DNA from: Methanomethylovorans sp.
GTDB lineage: Archaea > Halobacteriota > Methanosarcinia > Methanosarcinales > Methanosarcinaceae
DNA: 45,400 nt
Direction of reading: 5' to 3'
Assembly (NCBI GenBank): GCA_014361205.1
Contig: JACIVZ010000004.1
Span: forward strand, 1-45,400
Below the pieces are notes generated by a model, which did not search any database, was not told the DNA's origin, and saw nothing but the letters and a program-made list of their open reading frames with translations. The position numbers and the translations under genes are program-made. Of the stretch, positions 18,682-28,411 are shown one piece after another (position 1 is the first letter of the stretch; each line of letters starts with the position of its first letter).

Positions 18682-19434
18682 GTGACCAGAATAATTGCAG
18701 TGACCGGGAAAGGTGGAACTGGAAAAACAGCAATCACCACCTTACTAATCCGACACCTTACCAAAGGTAACAAGGTAGTACTTGCGGTGGATGCTGATCC
18801 TGATACAAATCTTCCTGAAACACTGGGATGCAAGGTACACAGGACTATCGGCGATGTGAAAGAATTCATGCATGAAGAGCGTGAAAATCTTCCACCCGAT
18901 GTCAACAAGCAGTCCATTCTGGAGTCAAAGATTTATGAAATAATAGAAGAGTTACCTGGATATGACCTGCTGGTAATGGGTCGTCCCGAGGGAGCTGGAT
19001 GTTACTGTTATGTCAATAATCTGCTAAGAGGCATAATGAACAAACTCGTTGGTAACTATGATGTACTGATAATTGATGCTGAAGCAGGACTTGAACATTT
19101 CAGCAGAAAGATATTCAGACAAATTAATGATCTTATCGTAGTTACTGACGGCTCCCGCAGAGGACTCGGAACTGCTGAACGTATCCGTGAGCTTGTCGAA
19201 GAACTGGAAACTGATGTTGATCACATATATGTGATTGCCAACAAGGTGACTGACAGTACCCGTGAAACTATTTCAAGTACTGCTGCAGAACTTGGGCTCG
19301 AGCTTATAGGTATGGTCCCATTGGATGAGATGATAGTACAAAGAGATCTTGCTGGACAATCTCTCATGGAACTTCCAGAGGACTCTCCTGCTGTCAAAGA
19401 AATAGAAAATATATCCCGGAAACTAAATTTATAA
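18682..19434 (+). CDS. cooC: CooC/AcsF-like nickel-insertion ATPase
   Basis: Dimeric P-loop ATPase of the MinD/CooC group that helps load nickel into CO dehydrogenase or acetyl-CoA synthase. The 250-residue protein has the deviant Walker A GKGGTGKT near residue 9, Walker B-like VLIIDAEAG, and the [15 protein letters not shown] signature of CooC and AcsF. The Cys pair of CooC is represented by CYCYVNNLL near residue 112. The start is GTG with GAGG 8-10 bases ahead. Its position between cdhC and cdhD is typical of Methanosarcinales operons and implies a dedicated maturation factor. Confidence 0.88.
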   Translation: MTRIIAVTGKGGTGKTAITTLLIRHLTKGNKVVLAVDADPDTNLPETLGCKVHRTIGDVKEFMHEERENLPPDVNKQSILESKIYEIIEELPGYDLLVMGRPEGAGCYCYVNNLLRGIMNKLVGNYDVLIIDAEAGLEHFSRKIFRQINDLIVVTDGSRRGLGTAERIRELVEELETDVDHIYVIANKVTDSTRETISSTAAELGLELIGMVPLDEMIVQRDLAGQSLMELPEDSPAVKEIENISRKLNL

Positions 19435-19462
19435 AATTCTCTTGCTGTATGGTGGAATATGT

Positions 19463-20800
19463 ATGACAAAGAAAACAAAATTAACCGATATTACTAACAT
19501 GTTCAAAGAATTCGATATTGAATCTCTTGAAGGTGTAACTATTGAGGGTGATATCGAATTGAACATCACCGGTGGAGGGGGGCTTAATCCTGCACTGGCT
19601 TATGCACTTGGACAAGAAATTTCGCATATCTCTCTGCACATGGCAAATATAGGACGTATACTGGGATATCCAGTTGACCAGTTGTTTGCACAAGCTTTTG
19701 GTATGGGGATTGCTAGTACATCTCCACCTGTAGCGCAGATGGCTGATACAAAAGCCAAAATTCAGGAACTTCTGGCAGCAAAGTTTGAGGTTGCTTCCGT
19801 AAGCAATTGGATAAAACCTATACAGGAAGTCACCCTTGGTGCTACATCTTCAGATGGTGGTTCCAGAAAGAGCACTGTTACCCTGGGTGGAGAAAACGCT
19901 CTTCCGTATTACTTCGATGCAGCGATGCCTCACCGCAACTACGTCACCATGGATGTCTTTGATATGCCCATTAGTATGGCTAAGGCGGTTAAATCCAACT
20001 ATGATGATGTGATCAACGATCCTGCTGAGTGGGCGAAGAAAGTAGTAAGGGATTTTAATGCAGATATGGTTACCATCCACCTGATATCTACTGACCCTCT
20101 TATCAAAGATACTTCTGCCAGAGATGCAGCCAGAGTGGTGGAAGATGTACTTCAGGCAGTGGATGTGCCTATAGTTATCGGTGGTTCCGGAAATCCTCAG
20201 AAGGATCCCGAAGTATTGGAAAAAGCTGCAGAAGCCGCAGCTGGGGAAAGAGTACTTCTGGCTTCTGCAAGTCTTAATCTGGATTACGAGAGAATAGCTA
20301 AAGCTGCTATAAACAACGGTCATGTGGTGCTTTCCTGGACCCAGCTGGAAATAAATGCCCAGAAAGAGCTTAACAGAAAACTTATGAAACAGTGTAATGT
20401 TCCAAGAGATAGTATCATCATGGATCCCACAACCGCAGCTTTGGGTTATGGTCTGGATTATGCTTATAGTAATATGGAACGTATAAGACTTGCAGGTCTT
20501 ATGGGTGATGATGAACTGACATTCCCGATGTCTTCAGGAACAACCAATGCATGGGGAGCCCGTGAAGCATGGATGGTCTCGTCTCCACTTCCGCAGGATT
20601 CTGACTGGGGTCCAAGGGAATACCGTGGCCCAATATGGGAAATTATCACAGGTTTAGCATTGTCTCTTGCCGGAAATGATCTTTTTATGATGATGCATCC
20701 CACATCTGTCCAGGTACTCAAAGAGATAACACAGACACTATATGGTTCTATTGAATCGGAAGGTATTGATATCAGCAACTGGATTGGAATGGAGGTATGA
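19463..20800 (+). CDS. cdhD: Corrinoid iron-sulfur protein delta subunit
   Basis: Smaller subunit of the corrinoid iron-sulfur protein that moves the methyl group between tetrahydrosarcinapterin and the A-cluster. About 445 residues with a TIM-barrel core; the segment [20 protein letters not shown] and [16 protein letters not shown] are characteristic of this family and relate it to methyltransferase and pterin-binding folds. The ATG at 19463 follows GGTGGA at 19451-19456; a TTG at 19442 in the same frame is less likely. Its stop overlaps the first possible start of cdhE. Confidence 0.94.
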   Translation: MTKKTKLTDITNMFKEFDIESLEGVTIEGDIELNITGGGGLNPALAYALGQEISHISLHMANIGRILGYPVDQLFAQAFGMGIASTSPPVAQMADTKAKIQELLAAKFEVASVSNWIKPIQEVTLGATSSDGGSRKSTVTLGGENALPYYFDAAMPHRNYVTMDVFDMPISMAKAVKSNYDDVINDPAEWAKKVVRDFNADMVTIHLISTDPLIKDTSARDAARVVEDVLQAVDVPIVIGGSGNPQKDPEVLEKAAEAAAGERVLLASASLNLDYERIAKAAINNGHVVLSWTQLEINAQKELNRKLMKQCNVPRDSIIMDPTTAALGYGLDYAYSNMERIRLAGLMGDDELTFPMSSGTTNAWGAREAWMVSSPLPQDSDWGPREYRGPIWEIITGLALSLAGNDLFMMMHPTSVQVLKEITQTLYGSIESEGIDISNWIGMEV

Positions 20801-20802
20801 AA

Positions 20803-22212
20803 ATGAAGATAAACAGTCCCCTTGAAGCATATAAATATCTTCCTGGCACTAACTGCGGTGAGTGTGGGGAACAGACTTGCATGGCCTTTGCTTCACACCT
20901 GATAGACCGCTCCAAGAAACTAACCGACTGCACACCTATGCTCGAAGAAAAGTTCAATAAAAAGTTCAAGGAGCTTCAGACCCTTCTTGCACCTGAAATC
21001 CGTGAAGTGGAAATTGGTGTGGGTGACAATGCTGTAAAAATAGGCGGTGATGATGTGCTGTACCGCCATAAGCTGACATTTTTCAATCCCACTGCATTTG
21101 CTTATGATGTATGGGACACTATGCCTGAAAATGAACTTGTTGAAAGGGTAGAGAAGATAAGGGACTTCAAGAAATTCTATGTAGGTAACTTCCTTACTCT
21201 GGATATGATAGCTATCAGGTCTGTATCCAATGAACCAAGAAAGTTTGCTGATACCGTGAAAAAAGTCATTGCTACTACTGATATGCCTCTTATCTTATGC
21301 TCCTTCAATCCTGAAGTATTGAAAGCCGGCCTTGAGGTAGCAAAGGATAAGAATCCATTGTTGTACGCTGCAAACAAAGAAAACTGGAGGCAAGTGGCAG
21401 ATCTGGCGCTTGAATATGATGTACCTGTCACTTTGTTCTCACCAGATGATCTGGATAATCTAAAGTCTCTTGCAGTAACTTTTGCGAAGTTGGGTACTGA
21501 AAAGCTTGTACTTGATCCTGGAACTTTCCCATCAGGTAAGGATCTTAAGAAAACATTTACCAATTTCCTGAAAATCAGAAGAGCAGGTATTGAAGGTGAT
21601 AAAGATATTGCCTATCCACTAATGGCTGTGCCTCTAACTGCCTGGATGGTGCAAGACGATGATGTGAGTGCCTCATATTGGGAAACTGTCATTGCGTCCA
21701 TCTTCACTATTAAATATGGTGATATAATGATAATGCACAGTATCGAACCATATGCACTGCTTCCACAGCTGCATATAAGAGATACTATTTACACAGATCC
21801 ACGTAAACCTGTAAGTGTCCAGCCTGGCATGTACAAGATAGGTACACCTGATAAGGATTCTCCTGTGCTTGTCACAACCAATTTTGCCCTTACTTACTAT
21901 ACTGTTGAAAGTGACCTTGCTTCAAGTAAGATCAACTGTTATCTCTGGGCCATTGATACGGATGGTATTGGTGTGGAAGCTGCAGTAGCTGGTGGCCAGC
22001 TCACAGCAGCAAAAATAAAGAAAGGTATAGAAGAGTCCGGTTTTGATCTCAAAAGAGACACATCTCATAACACCATAATTCTTCCAGGACTTGCAGCGCG
22101 TTTACAGGGAGACGTCGAAGATGAAACTGGTGCAAGGGTTATGATAGGTCCTGCTGACTCCGGCAGACTTCCCGGATGGATGGAAAAAAACTGGCCTCCA
22201 AAAACAAAATAA
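20803..22212 (+). CDS. cdhE: Corrinoid iron-sulfur protein gamma subunit
   Basis: Large subunit of the corrinoid protein, holding a 4Fe-4S cluster that keeps cobalt reduced and a C-terminal corrinoid-binding domain. The N-terminal cluster motif LPGTNCGECGEQTCMAFA plus the later Cys in LTDC gives the four ligands. The central TIM barrel ends near residue 310 and the rest contains the corrinoid-binding fold (TDGIGVEAAVAGGQLTAAKI). Two starts are possible: ATG 20797, which overlaps the cdhD stop, and ATG 20803, which is 7 bases from GGAGG at 20791-20795 and is preferred. About 469 residues; last gene of the operon. Confidence 0.95.
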   Translation: MKINSPLEAYKYLPGTNCGECGEQTCMAFASHLIDRSKKLTDCTPMLEEKFNKKFKELQTLLAPEIREVEIGVGDNAVKIGGDDVLYRHKLTFFNPTAFAYDVWDTMPENELVERVEKIRDFKKFYVGNFLTLDMIAIRSVSNEPRKFADTVKKVIATTDMPLILCSFNPEVLKAGLEVAKDKNPLLYAANKENWRQVADLALEYDVPVTLFSPDDLDNLKSLAVTFAKLGTEKLVLDPGTFPSGKDLKKTFTNFLKIRRAGIEGDKDIAYPLMAVPLTAWMVQDDDVSASYWETVIASIFTIKYGDIMIMHSIEPYALLPQLHIRDTIYTDPRKPVSVQPGMYKIGTPDKDSPVLVTTNFALTYYTVESDLASSKINCYLWAIDTDGIGVEAAVAGGQLTAAKIKKGIEESGFDLKRDTSHNTIILPGLAARLQGDVEDETGARVMIGPADSGRLPGWMEKNWPPKTK

Positions 22213-22219
22213 ATTATAG

Positions 22220-22238
22220 TGTCCGCACCTTGCGGACA
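22220..22238 (+). terminator. Hairpin ending the cdh operon
   Basis: TGTCCGCA and TGCGGACA form a perfect 8-bp stem with loop CCT, starting 8 bases after the cdhE stop. The following bases are T-rich but mixed. The position suggests transcript ending or 3-prime end protection. Confidence 0.55.
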
Positions 22239-22422
22239 TATTCTCTGTTTTCACTTGATCCCATAAAACTTTAAGTATAGTGTAAAATACTTGAATATAT
22301 AAGATATTCAGAGAACTTTTTGTCATGAAAATATATATGCCATCGATAAAAAAATTAATATTTCTTTGGATTTAACACAACATAATTATACTACCTATTT
22401 GTTGTTTTATTTGGTTTTTATC

Positions 22423-22773
22423 ATGTCTGAGATAGTTCGCCATAAAAACAGTATTGAATTAACAAAAAATGGTAAGCACTGTGTCATTCTCGGGGATGTA
22501 GAGGATGTATCAGATGAATATATCATAAAGCTTGCACAATGGGCTACATCTCGGTGGGATTATGAAAAGATTAAAATGTGGAAAAAATCTGATACTTTAA
22601 GCCCCGGCTATTATATCAGATTTTCAGAGAAAGGCGCATACAAAGTACATGTGCTTGATGAAAGTATGCTTAAAGACCTTTTTGATGGTTCACATAAGGA
22701 TAGTCCTGAAAAATTAAAGGATTGGAATAAGAAAGAACTTATTGCATATGTGGATTGGTATGTTAATGGTTAA
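22423..22773 (+). CDS. Unknown small acidic/basic protein
   Basis: A 116-residue soluble protein that I do not recognise, with no signal peptide or membrane segment. It is rich in Trp (near residues 51, 55, 64, 101, 112) and Lys, and reads as an alternating beta/helix fold with GYYIRFSEKGAYKVHVL in the centre. Upstream in-frame codons from 22366 code a hydrophobic run that looks non-coding; the ATG at 22423 is preferred. No ribosome binding site is seen, and a TATA-like AATTATACTA at 22384-22393 would start transcription near the ATG, so a leaderless mRNA is likely. Confidence 0.55.
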   Translation: MSEIVRHKNSIELTKNGKHCVILGDVEDVSDEYIIKLAQWATSRWDYEKIKMWKKSDTLSPGYYIRFSEKGAYKVHVLDESMLKDLFDGSHKDSPEKLKDWNKKELIAYVDWYVNG

Positions 22774-23023
22774 TAAGATTTTTATGATATCAATAGATTT
22801 TCACATGTAAAATTCTGGATTTTCAAAAATGTTTTTATTTTATTTCCAATCCATGGGGTAAATCATTGTTTCTCATATATTTTAGAATATACGCTATATT
22901 CAATTATTGAAATTGAACAAGCTAAATCCTTCGTGTGGCAAGGAAGTAAGGATACATAACATGTATGAGTTTTATATTCATACCTCTAAGAATAGAATTG
23001 TTTTAAAATCAAGGAGGAAAAAT

Positions 23024-24088
23024 ATGAGTAAAGTGTTCTTTAAAGCTGCTGAAGAAATCGGACCGGCAAACACCCATATTGATCATATAAAAGAACTGTT
23101 CTGGAAAATACCTGTAGTGGAAAAAGGTGATCTTGTAGCTATCAAAATTCATCCAGGAGAATACGGAAATACAACTTATGTACCTCCTGTAATAGTGCGT
23201 ACAGTAACAGATCTTGTAAAGGAAGCAGGTGGAATACCATTCATAACAGATACTACTGTGTTATACAGAGGAAAACGTTTCAATGGACCTGATCTTCTCT
23301 GGACTGCTGCTGTCAATGGCTTCACATTTGGAAGTATGAATGCGCCTTTTATTTCTGCAGATGGAATACTTGGAGACGACAGTGTGGAAGTACCTATAGG
23401 GGGGGAATATATCAAAAATATCACGGTAGCTTCTGCAATTGCAAAAGCTGATGCCATGATTCTTATATCACATTGCAAAGGACATCCAGCATCCGGCTTC
23501 GGTGGTGCAGTTAAGAATCTGGGAATGGGATGTCTTGATAAGGAAGGCAAAGCAAAAGTACATTCACCCGGCAAACCGGACATTTACCCAGAAAAATGTA
23601 CTGGCTGTGGTAAGTGTATAAAAACATGTCCTTGGGATGCAATCTCGCTTGAAAATGGTAAAGCCTGTGTAGACAAAAATAAATGCAAGGGAGAATTATC
23701 ATGCATTGAATCATGTAAATTTGGAGCTATTGTGCCACCTGAAAACTGCACCACTGAAATACAGGCTAGATTAGGAGAAGCTTCTCTGGGACCTCTTAGA
23801 TTGCTCCCTGGAAAGATAGCATATATAAACTGGATATTTGACTTAACACCAGGGTGTGATTGTTTCAATTTCTCTGCTCCTGCTTTTGCAAAAGATGTTG
23901 GTATAGTTGCTTCAAAAGATCCTGTTTCCATTGACAAGGCAAGTCTTGACCTGATCAATAAAAAAATAATTGAAGAGGGTTGTATGCATTCAATAATTGA
24001 CTTATGGGGTATTGACCCAATAATTCATCTCAAATATGCTGCCAAGATGGGAGCCGGCAATATGGAATACTCGTTATGCAGAATTTAA
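23024..24088 (+). CDS. DUF362 protein with C-terminal 2x4Fe-4S ferredoxin insert
   Basis: A 354-residue iron-sulfur protein of the DUF362 family, which is widespread in methanogens and of unproven function. After a DUF362 N-terminal part (KIHPGEYGNTTYVPPVIVR; then ISHCKGHPASGFGGAVKNLG) come two ferredoxin-like cluster motifs near residues 190-235: CTGCGKCIKTCPWDAI and the less regular CKGELSCIESCKFGAI. The rest closes the DUF362 fold. The start at 23024 follows a strong AAGGAGG at 23011-23017; the 39 residues of extra in-frame sequence upstream are not coding. A cytoplasmic redox or electron-carrying role is likely. It is separate from the cdh operon. Confidence 0.82.
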   Translation: MSKVFFKAAEEIGPANTHIDHIKELFWKIPVVEKGDLVAIKIHPGEYGNTTYVPPVIVRTVTDLVKEAGGIPFITDTTVLYRGKRFNGPDLLWTAAVNGFTFGSMNAPFISADGILGDDSVEVPIGGEYIKNITVASAIAKADAMILISHCKGHPASGFGGAVKNLGMGCLDKEGKAKVHSPGKPDIYPEKCTGCGKCIKTCPWDAISLENGKACVDKNKCKGELSCIESCKFGAIVPPENCTTEIQARLGEASLGPLRLLPGKIAYINWIFDLTPGCDCFNFSAPAFAKDVGIVASKDPVSIDKASLDLINKKIIEEGCMHSIIDLWGIDPIIHLKYAAKMGAGNMEYSLCRI

Positions 24089-24193
24089 GTAATTCAGCAA
24101 GTTTCTTATTTTTTATGATACTTTTATGTAAACACTATAAACTGAATATTCCCAACCGAAACTACTATTTAATCATATACATTATGGATTGCA

Positions 24194-25267
24194 ATGACAT
24201 TAATCACTTGTCCTCAATGTGGAAATAAGACAGAGGTATTAATTCGGGGCAGATGCAGAGAATGTTTTTTTCAGAATTTTGCCATAGCCCAACTGCCTCG
24301 GGTAATTCAGGCAAGAGTATGTGCCACATGTGGAGCACGTCTCAGTCATGGAAAATGGACTGATGAATACGATATGGAAAACATCGTTCTGAAAACCGTC
24401 GAAGATAATATTTCTATACACAAAGATGCAAACGATGTGCAAGTGTGCATAAACACAAAACAAATCACACCTTACATGTACAGCGCAAAAGTTAATGTAG
24501 CTGCAAAAGTGGAAGAACAAACTGTTACTGATGAACTTTTCTGTGAAGTGCGTCTAATAAGAGAATCGTGTGATATGTGCAGCCGGATTTCAGGTGGTTA
24601 TTTTGAAGGTATCCTGCAAATCCGAGCAGTTGAAAGAACACCTACTGACAGAGAAATCGAAATATGTCTTGAAATTATAGAAGGGATTATACACCGTATG
24701 CGTGCCAAAGGTGATCGCCTTGCATTCATAACCGAAAAGATCAGATCAAAAGAAGGGCTTGATCTTTATATCGGATCAGTTAATTTTGGGAGGCATGTTT
24801 GTAAAGCAATCACAGAAGAACTGGGGGGCACTTACAATGAATCACCATCGTTGTTCACTCAGAAAGATGGTAAGGAAATATATAGAATAACTTTTTCTGT
24901 GAGATTACCGAAATTTATGCCAGGTGCTATAATAAATACAGGTACTAAAAAAATAATTGTTAAACATATGGGGAAAAAGCTGACAGGAATTGACCTTACC
25001 GATAGTTCACGTTTCATTGCTGCAGAAAATCAGATTGAATCAGCAAAACAGGTAGGTCACATTAAAGATGCTGTTTATGCGGTGCTGGTTGCTGAAGATG
25101 AACAGGAACTTATAATATTGGATCCTGTTACATTTAGAACTGTAAATGTGAAGAAACCTCCTGAATTTTTAACACCTGAAAATGAAGAAATTCCTGTGAT
25201 AAGAATAGAAGAAGAATTGTTCCTCCTGCCTTCTGAATGTAAAAAGATCAATACATTGAAGGGCTGA
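24194..25267 (+). CDS. NMD3-like ribosome-associated protein
   Basis: Archaeal homologue of eukaryotic NMD3, which binds the large ribosomal subunit during assembly and export. The 357-residue protein starts with two CxxC pairs (CPQCG at residues 5-9 and CRECF at 17-21) followed by CATCG, the zinc-binding motifs of NMD3; an additional Cys pair occurs in SCDMC near residue 126. In an archaeon the export role does not apply, so a role in 50S maturation is inferred. A TATA-like CTATTTAATC at 24165 would place initiation next to the ATG, so the message is probably leaderless. The ATP-grasp gene follows 4 bases later. Confidence 0.82.
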   Translation: MTLITCPQCGNKTEVLIRGRCRECFFQNFAIAQLPRVIQARVCATCGARLSHGKWTDEYDMENIVLKTVEDNISIHKDANDVQVCINTKQITPYMYSAKVNVAAKVEEQTVTDELFCEVRLIRESCDMCSRISGGYFEGILQIRAVERTPTDREIEICLEIIEGIIHRMRAKGDRLAFITEKIRSKEGLDLYIGSVNFGRHVCKAITEELGGTYNESPSLFTQKDGKEIYRITFSVRLPKFMPGAIINTGTKKIIVKHMGKKLTGIDLTDSSRFIAAENQIESAKQVGHIKDAVYAVLVAEDEQELIILDPVTFRTVNVKKPPEFLTPENEEIPVIRIEEELFLLPSECKKINTLKG

Positions 25268-25271
25268 TCAT

Positions 25272-26435
25272 TTGAATGTGCTTGTAATTGGTTTTAGTAC
25301 CCGCAATATTGTCTGTTCAGGTTACAGGACAGGTTATAATATGTATGCTCTTGATTCTTTTTGTGATCAAGATACTGTAGAATGCTGCATTGCCACAAAG
25401 GAACTACCAAAGAAGCTGGATATAAGGAAAAAAGATACAGTTGATAAAATTTTTGATCTAATCAAAAGCTTTAACGTAGAATTTGATGCGATTGTTCCTG
25501 GATCTGGATTTGAGATAATGGATTTCAGGTTTCTGCCGTGGTTAATACTTGCAAGTGATCCTGAAAGAATTCAGACAGTACAGGACAAGTTAACTCTCTC
25601 TTGCTGGCTTAAGGATCGTGGATATCCCCATCCTCATGTTTATGATAATATCTACAGACCTGATAAATTCCCAGTGATTGTCAAACCTCGCAAAGGGGGC
25701 GGTGGGATATTTAACAGAATAGCATGGAATGAGCAGGAACTTGAAAAGGCAATAAGGGAGATTCTGGAAGCTGAACCTTCTTTTTGTGTAAATGATCTTC
25801 TTTTACAGGATTTTGTAAATGGTCTGCCGGCAAGTGTTTCAGTGATGGCAACTAAAGATAAAGCCTTGGCTTTGGCTGTAAACGAACAAATTATAGGTGC
25901 TTCCTGGTTGACAAGAATGCAATTTGCATATTGCGGCAATATCACTCCCTATGAGGGTAAATATGCACAAGACATGTGCAGTATTTCTGAAAAACTCATA
26001 GGCGAACTGGGACTGATTGGATCTGTGGGAATAGATTTTATTGTCACAGAAAGTGGGCCTTATATAATAGAAATAAACCCTAGATTTCAAGGAAGCCTTG
26101 ATACTATAGAATTAGCTACTGGAATGAACTTATTTGATGCACATGTGAAAGCATTTCAGGGAAAACTGCCCCTTAGGCGTCCTGCTATAAACATGTCCGC
26201 TGGAAGATGCATAATCTATGCTGATCATGAAATAAGACTTAAACCACAGATTTTGGATGAGATGCGTAAACAACAAATAGCAGATATTCCTCAAACTAAT
26301 TATATTGCAGCTGCAGATTATCCTGTAACTTCTATTGTGCGTACGGGTTTAAACAGAGAATACGTACTTAATTTATTGAAACATGATTCAGCGAAGATAA
26401 AAAGAATAATGGAAAAAGAGATTAAAGATAATTGA
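25272..26435 (+). CDS. ATP-grasp family ligase, substrate unknown
   Basis: A 387-residue ATP-grasp enzyme that should join a carboxylate, activated as acyl phosphate, to an amine or thiol. The ATP-grasp core is clear: FPVIVKPRKGGGGIF with the nucleotide-binding Lys and Gly loop, then LLLQDFVNG, and the metal-binding IIEINPRFQG near residue 262. The N-terminal domain resembles the pre-ATP-grasp fold (NVLVIGFSTRNI). In methanogens related enzymes build methanofuran and tetrahydromethanopterin side chains, so a coenzyme-tailoring role is plausible but not shown. The start is TTG, chosen by the spacing after NMD3; the GTG two codons later is an alternative. Confidence 0.75.
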   Translation: MNVLVIGFSTRNIVCSGYRTGYNMYALDSFCDQDTVECCIATKELPKKLDIRKKDTVDKIFDLIKSFNVEFDAIVPGSGFEIMDFRFLPWLILASDPERIQTVQDKLTLSCWLKDRGYPHPHVYDNIYRPDKFPVIVKPRKGGGGIFNRIAWNEQELEKAIREILEAEPSFCVNDLLLQDFVNGLPASVSVMATKDKALALAVNEQIIGASWLTRMQFAYCGNITPYEGKYAQDMCSISEKLIGELGLIGSVGIDFIVTESGPYIIEINPRFQGSLDTIELATGMNLFDAHVKAFQGKLPLRRPAINMSAGRCIIYADHEIRLKPQILDEMRKQQIADIPQTNYIAAADYPVTSIVRTGLNREYVLNLLKHDSAKIKRIMEKEIKDN

Positions 26436-26529
26436 TTCTTTATATAAAAAATGAATATTATAAGAGTATCATGTGCAAAAATTAATATCAGAATACAACA
26501 GATACTAATCCCATTTTAGAGGTGAGCTT

Positions 26530-27024
26530 TTGATAGATTTGAATGATCCTGTTATTAGGGGATATCTAATTAGGCTTGTGGGTGAAGAAGGACTGGCTAT
26601 GATCGAAAAAATGCCAGAGGGCGAAGTAACTGATGAGCAAATAGCTCAGGCCACAGGAATACTTCTTAATATTGTAAGGAGAACTTTATTCATATTAAAT
26701 GAAAACAAGCTCGCTGTTTGTAGAAGGGAAAGGGATGCCAGTAGCGGATGGCTTACTTATCTTTGGACACTTGATATGTCAGATATTGAAAAACAGCTCT
26801 TAAAAGAAAAAAAGAAGTTGATTAAGAACCTCAAAGTGCGCAAAGAATTTGAGGAAAATAATGTTTTTTATGTTTGTCCTGAAGGGTGTACAAGAATGGA
26901 TTTTAAACAGGCAGCTGATTGCGTTTTTATGTGCCCTGAATGTGGCGAGGATATGATATATCAGGACAATTCCTCATTTATCCATTTGATGAAGGCAAGA
27001 ATTAAAGAACTGGAAAACAGATGA
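26530..27024 (+). CDS. tfe: Transcription factor E alpha subunit
   Basis: General transcription factor related to TFIIE alpha; it helps RNA polymerase open the promoter. The 164-residue protein has an N-terminal winged helix (about residues 5-80) with the turn EVTDEQIAQATGILLNIVRR, a charged linker (KQLLKEKKKLIKNLK) and a C-terminal zinc ribbon with CPEGC and CPECGED. The start is TTG with GAGGTGAGC directly upstream. It ends one base before the HD-domain gene. Confidence 0.93.
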   Translation: MIDLNDPVIRGYLIRLVGEEGLAMIEKMPEGEVTDEQIAQATGILLNIVRRTLFILNENKLAVCRRERDASSGWLTYLWTLDMSDIEKQLLKEKKKLIKNLKVRKEFEENNVFYVCPEGCTRMDFKQAADCVFMCPECGEDMIYQDNSSFIHLMKARIKELENR

Positions 27025-27025
27025 T

Positions 27026-27532
27026 ATGATAACACCTGATGAAGCACTGCAAATACTAAGAAATGAAGGATGCTCTGAGAAGGTAATTGCACATTGCATA
27101 GCTGTTTCTGATTATGCAACCGAAATTGCTGAAAAACTTCTATTATCTGGAAAGAGCGTGAATGTGGAGTTAGTAAGAATAGGTGGTCTAATCCATGATC
27201 TGGGCAGATGCCGCAGTCATGGCATAGATCATGCTGTGATTGGTGCAGCAATTGCTGAGCAATTGAATCTCGATCCATCATTGGTCAATATAATTAAAAA
27301 GCACATAGGTGCCGGAATTACCAGAGAAGAAGCAAAAAGGCTAAATCTTCCTCAAGATGATTATATACCCTCTACTGTCGAAGAGAAAATTGTAGCACAT
27401 GCTGATAATTTCATTTCGGGTGATAAAAGGATAAGCATAACTGAGTTAAGGGAAAAAATGAAGAAAAGAAATTTTACTGAGGATAGTATGACCCGTATTA
27501 TTGCACTGGCAGAGGAGATTGGTATTTATTGA
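27026..27532 (+). CDS. HD-domain phosphohydrolase family protein (TIGR00295-like)
   Basis: Predicted metal-dependent phosphohydrolase of the HD superfamily, 168 residues. Metal ligands are seen in GGLIHDLGRCRSHGIDH (His-Asp pair near residue 59 and further His), KKHIGAG and AHADNF. The family occurs in most methanogens and other archaea; substrate unknown, probably a nucleotide or nucleotide ester. Coupled to tfe with one base between stop and start, so coexpressed. Confidence 0.82.
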   Translation: MITPDEALQILRNEGCSEKVIAHCIAVSDYATEIAEKLLLSGKSVNVELVRIGGLIHDLGRCRSHGIDHAVIGAAIAEQLNLDPSLVNIIKKHIGAGITREEAKRLNLPQDDYIPSTVEEKIVAHADNFISGDKRISITELREKMKKRNFTEDSMTRIIALAEEIGIY

Positions 27533-27680
27533 TTCATAGGTTAAGTTTTTAATTTTCAGCATATAATGGTATCTTGAGAGAAAGGCTTATATACATTCTG
27601 ATTAATCAATACTTTTGTCTGGGTTACAGATATTATCTTTTTGTTAAAGTTTTCTCATTTTGCGACGATGAGGTATATTG

Positions 27681-28313
27681 ATGGTTGATGATAAATATTT
27701 AAAAGGTACAACTACTGTAGGTATAGTTTGTGATAAAGGTGTAGTTTTAGCCACTGAAAGGCGTGCAACTATGGGAAATTTTATAGCTAGTCAGACAGCT
27801 AAAAAGATTTATCAGATTGACGATCTTGTAGGAATGACCACTGCAGGATCTGTAGGAGATGCTCAACAAATCGTGCGCATAATGAGTGTTGAGTCGCATT
27901 TATACAAAATGAGGCGTAAAGAGCCCATGACTATCAAAGGTATAACTACACTTCTGTCAAACATTCTAAGTGGGCAGCGTTACTACCCGCTAATGGTTCA
28001 GTTACTTGTTGGAGGGGTTGACAAGAACGGCCCTGCAATATTCTCACTTGATGCTCTTGGAGGTGCAATAGAGGAAACAAAAGCTGTGTCAACTGGTTCC
28101 GGTTCACCTATAGCTTATGGAGTACTTGAAGACCGATTTACTGAAGGGATCTCAATTGATGAAGGAGTGGAATTGGCAATACGTGCACTTCATAATGCAA
28201 TGAAGAGAGATTCAGCTTCAGGTAATGGAATAGATGTCGTAGTTATAACAGCTGATAAATTTAATCGGTTAGGAGAGAAGGAAATTCAGCAATATATAGA
28301 CAAAATGAATTGA
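27681..28313 (+). CDS. psmB: Proteasome beta subunit
   Basis: Catalytic subunit of the archaeal 20S proteasome. From ATG 27681 there is a 9-residue propeptide (ending KG) that is removed by self-cleavage before T10, leaving the active-site threonine of TTTVGIVC. The active-site K42 region (ATERRATMG) and GSVGDAQ are also present. A TTG at 27678 is an alternative, but GAGGTA at 27670-27675 fits the ATG better. The 210-residue length is normal. aCPSF1 follows about 100 bases later, a neighbour pair seen in many archaea. Confidence 0.95.
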   Translation: MVDDKYLKGTTTVGIVCDKGVVLATERRATMGNFIASQTAKKIYQIDDLVGMTTAGSVGDAQQIVRIMSVESHLYKMRRKEPMTIKGITTLLSNILSGQRYYPLMVQLLVGGVDKNGPAIFSLDALGGAIEETKAVSTGSGSPIAYGVLEDRFTEGISIDEGVELAIRALHNAMKRDSASGNGIDVVVITADKFNRLGEKEIQQYIDKMN

Positions 28314-28411
28314 TAAAAATATAATTCCTTTAACTTTAATCTTTGACATCTGTTCTATCTTGCATAGACCGAGAATTCATATTTTTTATTTTTCTAAAAG
28401 GAAGGCTTTTA

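Noticed and set aside
19850-20323. A 157-codon antisense frame inside cdhD
   Set aside because: Opposite a conserved TIM-barrel; no start signals and no domain.
22907-23023. 39-residue extension of the DUF362 protein
   Set aside because: A strong AAGGAGG site 7 bases before ATG 23024 and the family start point to the shorter protein.
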